From NCBI GenBank assembly GCA_965657215.1, contig CBFHNR010000001.1, positions 1 to 64,000 on the forward strand: DNA of 64,000 bases, read 5' to 3'. The stretch is from JAHEJA01 sp965657215 (GTDB lineage Bacteria; Pseudomonadota; Alphaproteobacteria; Rhodobacterales; Rhodobacteraceae). The notes under the pieces were generated by a model. That model ran no database searches, had not been told where the DNA came from, and was given only the letters and a program-made list of their open reading frames with translations. The stretch's first letter is position 1. Every line of letters starts with the position of its first letter. The translations under genes were made by a program, and so were the position numbers. Positions 8,077-16,446 of the stretch are shown piece by piece.

Positions 8077-9333
8077 ATGGTGATCGCGGTTGAAGATATT
8101 GTAGATATTGAAAGTTTAGAGGCTTGGCTGAATGAACGGCCCGAGGAACTGCGGCGTCAATGTGCTGTATGGATTTCTGCCCGCTCAGCTGCACGTGCCA
8201 TACCAAAAGACTGGTATGGTCAGCATTTTGACAAGCGAGCAAGGGAAAGAGGCCTCAATGGAGTTTGGGTCTCAAGATGTCTGCTAATTGCAATTGCTGC
8301 AATGCCGCGCCCGCAAGAAAACTTTCAAGACCCAAAGTATGTAGCGCTCGCTGAAAGCTATAAGAATAATGCTTTTTTTGTTGACAGCTCAGCTCCTTCA
8401 GCTGTTGGTGTTGCTGCATCCAGTGATGTCGAAAGTCAGATGGCTTATTTGATTTTGGCGGTTACGCCTCAACCTGAGCTTATGGATGAAGTTTACGCGA
8501 AGCACTTTTTTTCTGCAGGTTCCCACGGAGCGAGTTCATTTGAGCGTGCACACGGAATAAAAGAAATTTTCGCTCTGCCCAGAGTGGATTGTCAGCTTTG
8601 GCTTGAGTTTGAAGGGGCGGGGGGTATTGACATCGCGCGCCTACAATTCGCGCCGCTTTGGCCCGATGAAAACCCGCTTGCTCCAGAATGGGAAGACCTA
8701 AAAGCCAAGCTGATCGCAGATGCCACATCCGATGATCCCTACAGTGCGGATTGGTCATTCTGGATTGATTGGTACGAGGGTCTGTTAGAAGGCCGCGCGC
8801 AAAACATCTACATGCTCCTTGAAATCGTCACCACAGATAAAATCGATTGGGAGGCTCCTCCGCGTGAGGTGAATGAGGCGATTGCATTGATAGTAGAGAG
8901 GCATGATTTACGCGAACGAGTAACGGACCTCGAAAAGTCCTTGGAATACCATATGTCAACCGTCGCGACGCTTAAGCAGCGATCTGACAATAATCCGCCA
9001 GAATTGGTTGATCTAGAAGCAGAGGCTCGAAATCTAGAAGTCCGAAAACTGTACAAAGCGGCACAAGACGTCAAAGAAGAGCTAAGTTTACAGGATCCAG
9101 ACCCCAACAGATTACGCAAATTTGGTAATGCTTTGATGCGCGCAGCGAGTGCTTGCGCAAAATATGTGTTGGGTAAAATTGATAAAGGTCTGGATGAAGC
9201 GGTTAAAGTAGCTGGAAAAGCAGTCGGGGGCCTCGGTGTAACCTACGCAGGATCACAAACAGAGACCGCAAAAGTTATTGGTAGTGAAGTTGTCACATTG
9301 GCCGAAAAATTGATTGCAGCCATTGGGGGATAA
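8077..9333 (+). CDS. Protein of unknown function inserted between murC and murB
   Basis: I do not assign a function to this 418-residue protein. Residues 1-130 are mixed helical. Residues 226-259 are Trp-rich (W-S-F-W-I-D-W-Y near 226, then D-W-E-A-P-P-R-E-V-N), 271-300 look like a coiled coil, 305-310 read N-N-P-P-E-L, 315-350 are charged helix, and 355-418 are rich in Ala and Gly, perhaps an amphipathic or membrane-inserting tail. From memory, the W-x2-W-Y, W-x-x-x-P-x-x-V-N and N-N-P-P-E combination recurs in alphaproteobacterial hypothetical proteins. It is A/T-rich (25 of 60 G+C at 8341-8400) inside a G+C-richer cluster, suggesting acquisition by transfer. It lies 41 bases after murC and 75 before murB, same strand. 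Confidence 0.75.
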   Translation: MVIAVEDIVDIESLEAWLNERPEELRRQCAVWISARSAARAIPKDWYGQHFDKRARERGLNGVWVSRCLLIAIAAMPRPQENFQDPKYVALAESYKNNAFFVDSSAPSAVGVAASSDVESQMAYLILAVTPQPELMDEVYAKHFFSAGSHGASSFERAHGIKEIFALPRVDCQLWLEFEGAGGIDIARLQFAPLWPDENPLAPEWEDLKAKLIADATSDDPYSADWSFWIDWYEGLLEGRAQNIYMLLEIVTTDKIDWEAPPREVNEAIALIVERHDLRERVTDLEKSLEYHMSTVATLKQRSDNNPPELVDLEAEARNLEVRKLYKAAQDVKEELSLQDPDPNRLRKFGNALMRAASACAKYVLGKIDKGLDEAVKVAGKAVGGLGVTYAGSQTETAKVIGSEVVTLAEKLIAAIGG

Positions 9334-9408
9334 ACATTCCCCAAAAAAACGCCTTGCGTCCCTATGTGAGGTGTTGCACATCTCTTAAAACCAAATCGGA
9401 GCAGGGTT

Positions 9409-10359
9409 ATGTCGCAGGTGCCAGTTTCTAATTTACCCACCCCCAAAATGCCAACACCAAGAGGCAATTTGACCCAAGATCGTGTCTTGGCGGATTTGAC
9501 GTGGTTGCGGGTTGGGGGGGCTGCGGATTATTTGTTTCAACCTGCGGATCGCGACGACCTTTGTGATTTCTTGCGTGATTTACCGTCTGACATCCCCGTG
9601 TTCCCCATGGGTGTTGGTAGCAATCTGATTGTGCGCGACGGGGGATTGCGCGCGGTTGTGATCCGCATGGGGCGCAATTTTAATCATATCGAGATTGACG
9701 GCACGCGGGTGCGGGCAGGTGTCGCCGCGCTTGATGCGCATGTGGCGCGGAAATCGGCGGATGCGGGGGTGGACCTGACATTCCTGCGCACGATCCCCGG
9801 TGCCGTTGGCGGCGCGGTGCGGATGAATGCGGGGTGCTATGGGTCTTATGTGGCGGATCATTTCGTTGAAGCGACCTGTGTGACCCGCGCGGGTGAGGTT
9901 GTGACGCTCACCGCCGATGATCTCAATTTCCAATACCGTCAAAGCGATTTGCCAGAGGGTTGGGTCTTGATCGAGGCAGTGTTTGAGGGTACCTTGGCCG
10001 ATCCCGCCGCGCTTCATGCGCGCATGGACGCCCAGCTCAAGAAGCGCGATGAAACGCAGCCCACCAAGGATCGCACCGCTGGAAGCACATTCCGCAATCC
10101 CGCAGGCTTTTCCAGTACGGGCAAGGCCGATGATGTGCATGATCTCAAAGCGTGGAAGGTCATTGATGACGCAGGCATGCGTGGTGCAACACTGGGTGGT
10201 GCACAAATGAGCGAGATGCATTCCAACTTTTTGGTGAATAAAGGTGGCGCAACTGCCGCAGATCTCGAAGGTTTAGGTGAATTAGTACGAAAAAAGGTTT
10301 TCCAAACCTCGGGAATAGAGTTACAGTGGGAAATTATGCGGGTCGGTGATCCGCTTTAG
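9409..10359 (+). CDS. murB: UDP-N-acetylenolpyruvoylglucosamine reductase
   Basis: MurB is the FAD- and NADPH-dependent reductase that completes UDP-MurNAc. The 316-residue protein shows T-W-L-R-V-G-G-A-A-D near residue 28, the FAD-binding loop G-V-G-S-N-L-I-V-R-D-G-G near residue 67, I-P-G-A-V-G-G-A-V-R-M-N-A-G near residue 128, and the block with A-G-S-T-F-R-N-P carrying the catalytic Ser. ATG 9409 has GGAGCAGG upstream. Confidence 0.95.
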   Translation: MSQVPVSNLPTPKMPTPRGNLTQDRVLADLTWLRVGGAADYLFQPADRDDLCDFLRDLPSDIPVFPMGVGSNLIVRDGGLRAVVIRMGRNFNHIEIDGTRVRAGVAALDAHVARKSADAGVDLTFLRTIPGAVGGAVRMNAGCYGSYVADHFVEATCVTRAGEVVTLTADDLNFQYRQSDLPEGWVLIEAVFEGTLADPAALHARMDAQLKKRDETQPTKDRTAGSTFRNPAGFSSTGKADDVHDLKAWKVIDDAGMRGATLGGAQMSEMHSNFLVNKGGATAADLEGLGELVRKKVFQTSGIELQWEIMRVGDPL

Positions 10360-10428
10360 GGCAGACGTCTGATTAACAGGCGCAGTAAAAAGGCCAAAAT
10401 GGCCATATAAAATTGAGGCGAATTCGGA

Positions 10429-11343
10429 ATGTCGAGCAGGACAGTCCAAAAAGTCGTAGTATTAATGGGTGGACCTTCTGCGGAACGCGAAGTGTCCCTT
10501 GTTTCTGGGCGTGAATGCGCCGCGGCTTTGAGAGGCGAAGGGTATACAGTCACAGAGATTGACGCAGGCACGGATGTCGTTGCCCGTTTGCAAGAGGCCG
10601 CGCCCGACGTGGTCTTTAACGCGTTGCATGGGCGCTGGGGCGAAGACGGCTGTATTCAAGGCGTGCTTGAATGGCTGGGCGTGCCTTATACGCATTCTGG
10701 TGTTTTGGCCTCGTCTTTGGCGATGGACAAGCAAAAGAGCAAAGAGATTTACCGCCATCACGGATTGCCCATTGTCGAGAGCGTGATAGTTCCCAAGGTC
10801 GATGTGATGGCGCGGCATGTTTTGACGCCGCCCTATGTGGTTAAGCCCAACAATGAAGGCTCCAGCGTTGGGGTCTATTTGGTTCATGATCAGGCCAACA
10901 CGCCACCGCAGCTGTCAGAGGATATGCCTGATGAGGTCATGGTTGAGGCTTATATCCCCGGACGAGAATTTACAGTAACGGTTTTGGGCGATCGCGCCTT
11001 GACGGTGACGGAAATTATCACCGAGGGCTGGTATGATTACGACGCCAAATACAAAGAAGGCGGATCGCGTCATGTTGTGCCTGCGGATATTCCTGCCGAT
11101 ATTTTTGAGGCGTGCATGACCCATGCATTAGAGGCGCATAATGCGCTGGGGTGCCGTGGGATGAGCCGTACGGATTACCGCTGGGACGCAGCGCGCGGCT
11201 TGGAGGGCTTGTTCCTGTTGGAAACCAATACGCAACCGGGCATGACGCCTACGTCGCTCAGCCCAGAACAAGCGGATGCCATGGGCATTCCATTCGGAGC
11301 CTTGTGCCGTTGGTTGGTGGAGGATGCCTCATGCAACCGCTAA
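10429..11343 (+). CDS. ddl: D-alanine--D-alanine ligase
   Basis: Ddl joins two D-alanines with ATP for the end of the stem peptide. The 304-residue ATP-grasp protein has M-G-G-P-S-A-E-R-E-V-S at the N-terminus, H-G-R-W-G-E-D-G near residue 65, the ATP-binding K-P-N-N-E-G-S-S-V-G near residue 140, and the metal-binding E-T-N-T-Q-P-G-M-T near residue 267. It overlaps the ftsQ start by 13 bases. Confidence 0.95.
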   Translation: MSSRTVQKVVVLMGGPSAEREVSLVSGRECAAALRGEGYTVTEIDAGTDVVARLQEAAPDVVFNALHGRWGEDGCIQGVLEWLGVPYTHSGVLASSLAMDKQKSKEIYRHHGLPIVESVIVPKVDVMARHVLTPPYVVKPNNEGSSVGVYLVHDQANTPPQLSEDMPDEVMVEAYIPGREFTVTVLGDRALTVTEIITEGWYDYDAKYKEGGSRHVVPADIPADIFEACMTHALEAHNALGCRGMSRTDYRWDAARGLEGLFLLETNTQPGMTPTSLSPEQADAMGIPFGALCRWLVEDASCNR

Positions 11344-12212
11344 GAACACGTCGCCCCCGCACTCACGTCAATGATCCTGCGCCGTCGGTCTTGTCCTATC
11401 GTCTGTTACGATTGATGCTGACACCTGTGTTGCGTCGCCTTGTGGTTTATGGAATTCCTGCCTTTGTTGTCACGCTCGGCGTGGGGCTCTATTTCGCCAA
11501 GCAGGAAAACCGTGACTATCTCTTTGCTTATTACCAAGACGTCTATCGATCCGTGATTGAGCGTCCTGAATTTATGGTCAAATTGATGTCCATCACAGGG
11601 GCAAGCGATGATGTGGATCAAGATATCCGCGAAGTGGTGCCCCTCGATTTCCCAATCAGCTCGTTTGATCTTGATCTCAAGCAAATGCAACAAAGCATTG
11701 ATGCGCTTGATCCTATACGAGATGCAAAATTGTTTGTGCGTTCGAATGTCTTGGAGATCGAAGTCACAGAACGTGAGCCTGCGCTCTTGTGGCGGCATTC
11801 TGAGGGGATAGAAGTTTTGGACATCGAAGGAAACTATGTCCGCTCTGCCTCCACGCGCCTGGATTATCCTGCGTTGCCCTTAATTGCGGGGCGAAAAGCG
11901 GATGAAAATGTCATGCAAGCCCGTCAGTTATTGGCCGCAGCACGCCCGTTGCAAGATCGTTTGCGGGGCCTTGTCTATGTCGGCGAGAGGCGCTGGGATG
12001 TGGTGCTTGATCGGGATCAAGTTTTGATGCTGCCCTCTGACAACCCCATTCGCGCCCTAGAGCGCATTATCGCCTTGGATCACGCGCAAGAGCTATTGCA
12101 GCGCGATATCGCGGCGGTCGATTTTCGGATCGCTGAGCGACCTACTTTGCGCGTGGTGACACGCGATACAGATTTAATTTCAATAAATTCAACGCAATCG
12201 GGAGACCCATAA
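11331..12212 (+). CDS. ftsQ: Cell division protein FtsQ
   Basis: FtsQ links early and late divisome proteins and binds FtsB/FtsL in the periplasm. I start at ATG 11331, inside the 3' end of ddl, giving 293 residues. A basic cytoplasmic tail (1-40) is followed by a membrane segment at about 40-60 (V-V-Y-G-I-P-A-F-V-V-T-L-G-V-G-L), a POTRA domain (about 100-165, with V-T-E-R-E-P-A-L-L-W) and the beta domain. The open frame extends back to 11151 inside ddl, but that part lacks FtsQ features. Its stop is followed directly by the ftsA start. Confidence 0.92.
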   Translation: MQPLRTRRPRTHVNDPAPSVLSYRLLRLMLTPVLRRLVVYGIPAFVVTLGVGLYFAKQENRDYLFAYYQDVYRSVIERPEFMVKLMSITGASDDVDQDIREVVPLDFPISSFDLDLKQMQQSIDALDPIRDAKLFVRSNVLEIEVTEREPALLWRHSEGIEVLDIEGNYVRSASTRLDYPALPLIAGRKADENVMQARQLLAAARPLQDRLRGLVYVGERRWDVVLDRDQVLMLPSDNPIRALERIIALDHAQELLQRDIAAVDFRIAERPTLRVVTRDTDLISINSTQSGDP

Positions 12213-13547
12213 GTGATCGAGCTCTATGAATCACAGCGCGCCATGCGTTCGATGCGCAAAGCCGCGATGCAACGTGGCGTCCTTGCAGTCTTGGATGTTG
12301 GGACAACAAAAATTTCCTGTTTGATCTTGCGATTTGATGGGGCAAGTCAGACCTCGCTTGGGGACGGCGTCGGATCCTTGGCAGGACAGTCGGGATTTCG
12401 TGTTCTGGGTGAAGCGACCACAATGTCGCGTGGCGTTGAATTTGGCGAAATTTCCGCGATGTCGGAAACAGAGCGGGCCATTCGAACCGCCTTGCAATCG
12501 GCGCAGAAAATGGCCTCTGTTCGGGTGGATCACGTCATTGCATGTTTCTCAGGAGGTCAGCCGCGATCCTATGGATTGGCCGGCAAAGTTGATGTCGAAA
12601 GCCAAGTTGTCGGCGAACAAGATGTGGCGCGCGTGCTTTCTGCGTGTGATGTTCCGGATTATGGCGAGGGGCGCGATGTGTTGCATGCGCAGCCTGTGAA
12701 CTTTGCTCTCGATCATCGCTCTGGTTTGGGCGATCCACGCGGGCAAATCGGTCAAGAGCTTTATACCGACATGCATATGCTCACCGTGGATGAACGCGCT
12801 ATTCGTGATTTGGCGCATTGTATCAAACGCTGTGATTTGGAGTTGGCGGGTGTTGCCTCGTCGGCTTATGTGTCTGGCATGTCCTCTTTGGTCGAAGATG
12901 AACAAGAATTGGGCGCGGCCTGTATTGATTTGGGCGGCGGGACCACCAGTCTGTCGATCTTTATGAAACGTCACATGATTTTTGCCGATACCATCCGCAT
13001 GGGTGGGGATCATGTCACGCGCGATATCTCGATGGGGCTTAAGGTGCCGTTTGCAACTGCTGAACGGATCAAGACCCGTCATGGCGGTGTGATGGCCACA
13101 GGACGCGATGATATGGATCGCATCGATGTGGATGGCAATTCTGGCGATTGGGAACATGATCGCCGCTCGGTCAGTCGGGCTGAGTTGATTGGTATTATGC
13201 GTCCTCGTCTTGAAGAAATTTTAGAAGATGTGCGTGCGCGATTGGATGCCGCTGGATTTGATCATTTGCCTAGTCAGCAGATCGTTTTGACAGGGGGCGG
13301 TTCACAGGTTCCGGGCCTTGATGGATTAGCGAGCCGTATTTTGGGGCAGCAAGTGCGCCTTGGTCGTCCCTTGCGCGTTCATCGCCTGCCACAGTCCTTT
13401 TCTGGACCAAGCCATTCAAGCTTGGTCGGGCTCAGCCTCTTTGCTGCGCACCCTCAGGATGAATGGTGGGACTTTGAATTACCGAACAACCGTTTGCCAA
13501 CGCGGTCGTTGAAGCGGGCGGTTCGCTGGTTTAAGGAAAACTGGTAA
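12213..13547 (+). CDS. ftsA: Cell division protein FtsA
   Basis: FtsA is the actin-like protein that anchors FtsZ to the membrane. The 444-residue protein has the phosphate-1 loop L-D-V-G-T-T-K-I-S near residue 28, the second nucleotide motif I-D-L-G-G-G-T-T-S near residue 238, and V-L-T-G-G-G-S-Q near residue 358. The C-terminus ends in R-A-V-R-W-F-K-E-N-W, a basic amphipathic membrane-targeting tail. The start is GTG directly after the ftsQ TAA, and the N-terminus (E-L-Y-E-S-Q-R-A-M-R) matches relatives as I remember them. Confidence 0.95.
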   Translation: MIELYESQRAMRSMRKAAMQRGVLAVLDVGTTKISCLILRFDGASQTSLGDGVGSLAGQSGFRVLGEATTMSRGVEFGEISAMSETERAIRTALQSAQKMASVRVDHVIACFSGGQPRSYGLAGKVDVESQVVGEQDVARVLSACDVPDYGEGRDVLHAQPVNFALDHRSGLGDPRGQIGQELYTDMHMLTVDERAIRDLAHCIKRCDLELAGVASSAYVSGMSSLVEDEQELGAACIDLGGGTTSLSIFMKRHMIFADTIRMGGDHVTRDISMGLKVPFATAERIKTRHGGVMATGRDDMDRIDVDGNSGDWEHDRRSVSRAELIGIMRPRLEEILEDVRARLDAAGFDHLPSQQIVLTGGGSQVPGLDGLASRILGQQVRLGRPLRVHRLPQSFSGPSHSSLVGLSLFAAHPQDEWWDFELPNNRLPTRSLKRAVRWFKENW

Positions 13548-13582
13548 CCACTAGAATTAGCATAATCCTGCAAATAGCGTGT

Positions 13583-13629
13583 AAAAACGCGGAAATTCGC
13601 CTATATATGGTGTGATTTCCGCGTTTTTT
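13583..13629 (+). terminator. Symmetrical intrinsic terminator between ftsA and ftsZ
   Basis: A perfect 14-base inverted repeat, AAAAACGCGGAAAT (13583-13596) and ATTTCCGCGTTTTT (13615-13628), encloses an 18-base loop and ends in six Ts. The flanking A and T runs would allow termination in either direction. It would separate most ftsZ transcription from the upstream dcw message. Confidence 0.8.
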
Positions 13630-13638
13630 GCGTGACGT

Positions 13639-13715
13639 CGCCTGATTTTCATGTAAGATATCCGCAGAATAGGCGGAAAAACGGCTCTGAATGGAGCGAA
13701 TTTTAAAATCAGGCG
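13639..13715 (+). promoter_or_regulatory. Potentially structured ftsZ leader with arm over the ribosome binding site
   Basis: CGCCTGATTTT (13639-13649) is perfectly complementary to AAAATCAGGCG (13705-13715). The right arm includes the start of the AGGCGGA ribosome binding site 10 bases before the ftsZ ATG. Inside the loop, TCCGC (13661-13665) can pair with GCGGA (13673-13677). If the transcript starts upstream of 13639, the stem could limit ftsZ translation. Alternatively the arms are two halves of a DNA operator. No start site is known. Confidence 0.5.
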
Positions 13716-13724
13716 GACCAACAC

Positions 13725-15230
13725 ATGGCATTAAATCTTTCGGTACCCGAATATGATGAATTGAAACCACGCATCACAGTTTTTGGTGTGGGTGGAGCAG
13801 GCGGCAATGCCGTCAACAACATGATCGAAAAGCAGCTTGACGGTGTTGAATTCGTTGTTGCGAATACAGATGCGCAAGCGCTTCAGCAGAGCCACTCTGC
13901 AGCGCGCATTCAGTTGGGTGTCAAAGTGACCGAAGGGTTGGGTGCCGGTGCACGCGCCACGGTTGGGGCCGCGGCTGCTGAGGAAAGCATTGAACAAATC
14001 GTGGATCAGCTCGCCGGCGCTCACATGTGCTTTATCACGGCTGGTATGGGCGGTGGCACAGGCACAGGAGCCGCGCCAATTATCGCACAAGCCGCGCGTG
14101 AGCTTGGTGTTCTAACCGTTGGTGTCGTAACGAAGCCGTTCCAATTCGAAGGCGCGAAACGTATGCGTCAGGCCGAAGAGGGCGTTGAGGCGTTGCAAAA
14201 GATGGTTGATACATTGATCATCATTCCAAACCAAAACTTGTTCCGTCTGGCGAATGAAAAAACCACATTTACTGAAGCCTTCTCAATGGCGGATGATGTT
14301 TTGTATCAAGGTGTTAAGGGTGTCACTGACCTCATGGTCCGCCCTGGCTTGATCAACCTCGACTTTGCTGATGTGCGCGCCGTCATGGACGAAATGGGCA
14401 AAGCGATGATGGGAACAGGCGAAGCAGACGGCGAAGATCGCGCAATCAAAGCGGCGGAAAAAGCCATTGCCAACCCATTGCTTGATGAAATTTCATTGCG
14501 CGGTGCAAATGGCGTCTTGATCAATATCACAGGCGGCTACGATTTGACCTTGTTCGAATTGGACGAAGCGGCAAACCGCATCCGCGAAGAAGTTGACCCA
14601 GATGCAAACATCATCGTTGGCTCGACCCTCGACACAGAGATGAACGGCATGATGCGTGTGTCTGTTGTCGCAACTGGGATTGATGCAAGCGAAAACGCGT
14701 CTTACGCACCAACACCACGTCGCGAAACCGTCGCAGTTGCGCCAGTTGTAGAAGAGGTCGAAGAGGTTGCCGAACAAGAGCCAAGCTTGTTTGATGCCCC
14801 CGAAGAAGAAGCCGCAGTCATGGCACCCGCCAGCGCGTTTGAACCGCGTCAAGAAGATGACATTCCTGCACCAGCGTATCAAGCGGCATCAGCAGAGCCA
14901 GAAGTCGAAAGCTATGTTGCCCCTCGCGCTCCTGAGCAAGGACCCTCAGACGAAGCACTTGCACGTCTTCGTGCAGCGGTTCAGCGCTCACCCCAAGAGC
15001 AAAACGAAGTGGAGGTCGAAGAAGAGCCCTCCGACAGCGAACGCCCTCGTTTTGGAATTGGGTCTTTGATCAATCGCATGTCTGGCACTGAAGATCGTGG
15101 GACGGCAGCACGCCGCCAACAGCCACAAGTCCAGTCGCAACAAACACGTGAACCAGAAGCGGAAATGGAGCGTGACCCAGATCAGGAACGTATCGAAGTT
15201 CCCGCATTTTTGCGTCGCCAAGCGAACTAA
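13725..15230 (+). CDS. ftsZ: Cell division GTPase FtsZ
   Basis: FtsZ is the tubulin-like GTPase that forms the division ring. The 501-residue protein has G-V-G-G-A-G-G-N-A near residue 20, the tubulin signature G-G-G-T-G-T-G near residue 108, and the synergy-loop region through residue 220. A long acidic, Pro- and Gln-rich linker (about 325-485), typical of alphaproteobacteria, leads to the conserved C-terminal peptide V-P-A-F-L-R-R-Q that binds FtsA. A terminator and a possibly structured leader precede it, so it is probably transcribed from its own promoter. Confidence 0.97.
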   Translation: MALNLSVPEYDELKPRITVFGVGGAGGNAVNNMIEKQLDGVEFVVANTDAQALQQSHSAARIQLGVKVTEGLGAGARATVGAAAAEESIEQIVDQLAGAHMCFITAGMGGGTGTGAAPIIAQAARELGVLTVGVVTKPFQFEGAKRMRQAEEGVEALQKMVDTLIIIPNQNLFRLANEKTTFTEAFSMADDVLYQGVKGVTDLMVRPGLINLDFADVRAVMDEMGKAMMGTGEADGEDRAIKAAEKAIANPLLDEISLRGANGVLINITGGYDLTLFELDEAANRIREEVDPDANIIVGSTLDTEMNGMMRVSVVATGIDASENASYAPTPRRETVAVAPVVEEVEEVAEQEPSLFDAPEEEAAVMAPASAFEPRQEDDIPAPAYQAASAEPEVESYVAPRAPEQGPSDEALARLRAAVQRSPQEQNEVEVEEEPSDSERPRFGIGSLINRMSGTEDRGTAARRQQPQVQSQQTREPEAEMERDPDQERIEVPAFLRRQAN

Positions 15231-15255
15231 TAGACCGTTGTTAAATGGTTAACAC

Positions 15256-15285
15256 AGGCCGCCTTTCGGGGCGGTCTTTTTGTTT
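15256..15285 (+). terminator. ftsZ intrinsic terminator
   Basis: AGGCCGCC (15256-15263) pairs with GGCGGTCT (15270-15277) with one G-U pair and a short loop, followed by a T-rich run (TTTTTGTTTT). It lies 26 bases after the ftsZ stop. Confidence 0.8.
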
Positions 15286-15382
15286 TAGAGCGCCTTTTCA
15301 AGAGGTTATTAAATTGTTTCAATTTCGTTACATTGTTTGATTTGAGCTTTAGTGACCGCCTCTAGATTATAGAGCAACGGTT

Positions 15383-16327
15383 ATGCGGACGACTCTTGGG
15401 ATTAACTTGCAAACAACTTTACTAAAATCGTGCACTTTTAAAGGTGTCGGCCTTCATTCGGGCGAGGATGTGACAATGACTGTCACGCCGTCTGCTGTGG
15501 ATTCTGGCATCCTGATAAAGCGGGTGGATGTGCCCTTGGGGGATAACATCATCCTTGCACGGTGGGATCAGGTTAAGCAATCTCCTCTCTGTACCTTCCT
15601 TGTGAACGGGTCAGGCGCCTCTGTGTCCACTGTGGAACATATCATGGCAGCACTGGCCGGTTGTGGGATCCACAATGCCGTGATCAAAGTGGACGGTCCA
15701 GAGATCCCGATTATGGATGGAAGCGCGGTCACCTTTGTGCGTGCCTTTCTGGATGCGGGGCTCAAGCCTCAATCAAAACCCGTACGGGCGATCAAAATTC
15801 TCAAGCCCGTCATGTTTGAAACAGACCACGGTTGGGCAAGTCTTGCGCCGAGCGATCTTCCGCAGATGAGCTTTCACATCGATTTTGACGTTGCCGCGAT
15901 TGGCGTTCAGGAAAAATCCATGAATTTGTCAAATGGTTCTTTTGTGCGCGAACTCTGTGATAGTCGGACGTTCTGTCGCTATAGCGATGTTGAATATATG
16001 CGCGCGAATGGCATGGCCCTTGGTGGGACGTTTGAAAATGCCGTCGTCGTAGATGGCGATGAGGTTCTAAGCCCAGGTGGACTGCGCCATAGCGACGAAG
16101 CCGTGCGTCACAAGATGTTGGATGCATTGGGTGATATTGCTTTGGCGGGCGCGCCGATCATCGGTCATTACACAGGCTACCGCGCAGGCCATTCTATGAC
16201 AAATTCGCTTTTGCGTGTATTGTTTACAACGCCTGATGCCTTTGAAATCGTCGAATGCGATGCCAAACTTGCGGCCTCTTTGCCAGGTGCTGGGGTCAAG
16301 CCTGAGGAAATTTTGCAAGTTGCCTAA
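15383..16327 (+). CDS. lpxC: UDP-3-O-acyl-N-acetylglucosamine deacetylase
   Basis: LpxC is the zinc-dependent deacetylase that commits UDP-acyl-GlcNAc to lipid A. The 314-residue protein shows G-V-G-L-H-S-G near residue 22 and the zinc ligands in S-T-V-E-H-I-M-A-A-L (His near 84) and H-K-M-L-D-A-L-G-D (His and Asp near 241 and 245), plus the catalytic His in R-A-G-H-S near residue 270. It stands alone between the ftsZ terminator and bamD. ATG 15383 lacks a strong ribosome site; GTG and TTG alternatives look no better. Confidence 0.95.
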   Translation: MRTTLGINLQTTLLKSCTFKGVGLHSGEDVTMTVTPSAVDSGILIKRVDVPLGDNIILARWDQVKQSPLCTFLVNGSGASVSTVEHIMAALAGCGIHNAVIKVDGPEIPIMDGSAVTFVRAFLDAGLKPQSKPVRAIKILKPVMFETDHGWASLAPSDLPQMSFHIDFDVAAIGVQEKSMNLSNGSFVRELCDSRTFCRYSDVEYMRANGMALGGTFENAVVVDGDEVLSPGGLRHSDEAVRHKMLDALGDIALAGAPIIGHYTGYRAGHSMTNSLLRVLFTTPDAFEIVECDAKLAASLPGAGVKPEEILQVA

Positions 16328-16446
16328 GGCGACGTGCGGATACTTGCCTATCTCCCATTTTTAAAAGTATTTTTCTATGCTAGACGCTGCGCTAAGTTCG
16401 CGCCATATTAGACGCAACACATGGGATAATTGAGGATGGTCAAGGG

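Noticed and set aside
9580..10221. Open frame antisense to murB
   Set aside because: A shadow of murB codon usage, rich in His and Arg, without family features.
15240..15251. CtrA-type box TTAA…TTAA after ftsZ
   Set aside because: The spacing is four bases, not the seven of the CtrA consensus, and it lies downstream of the gene.
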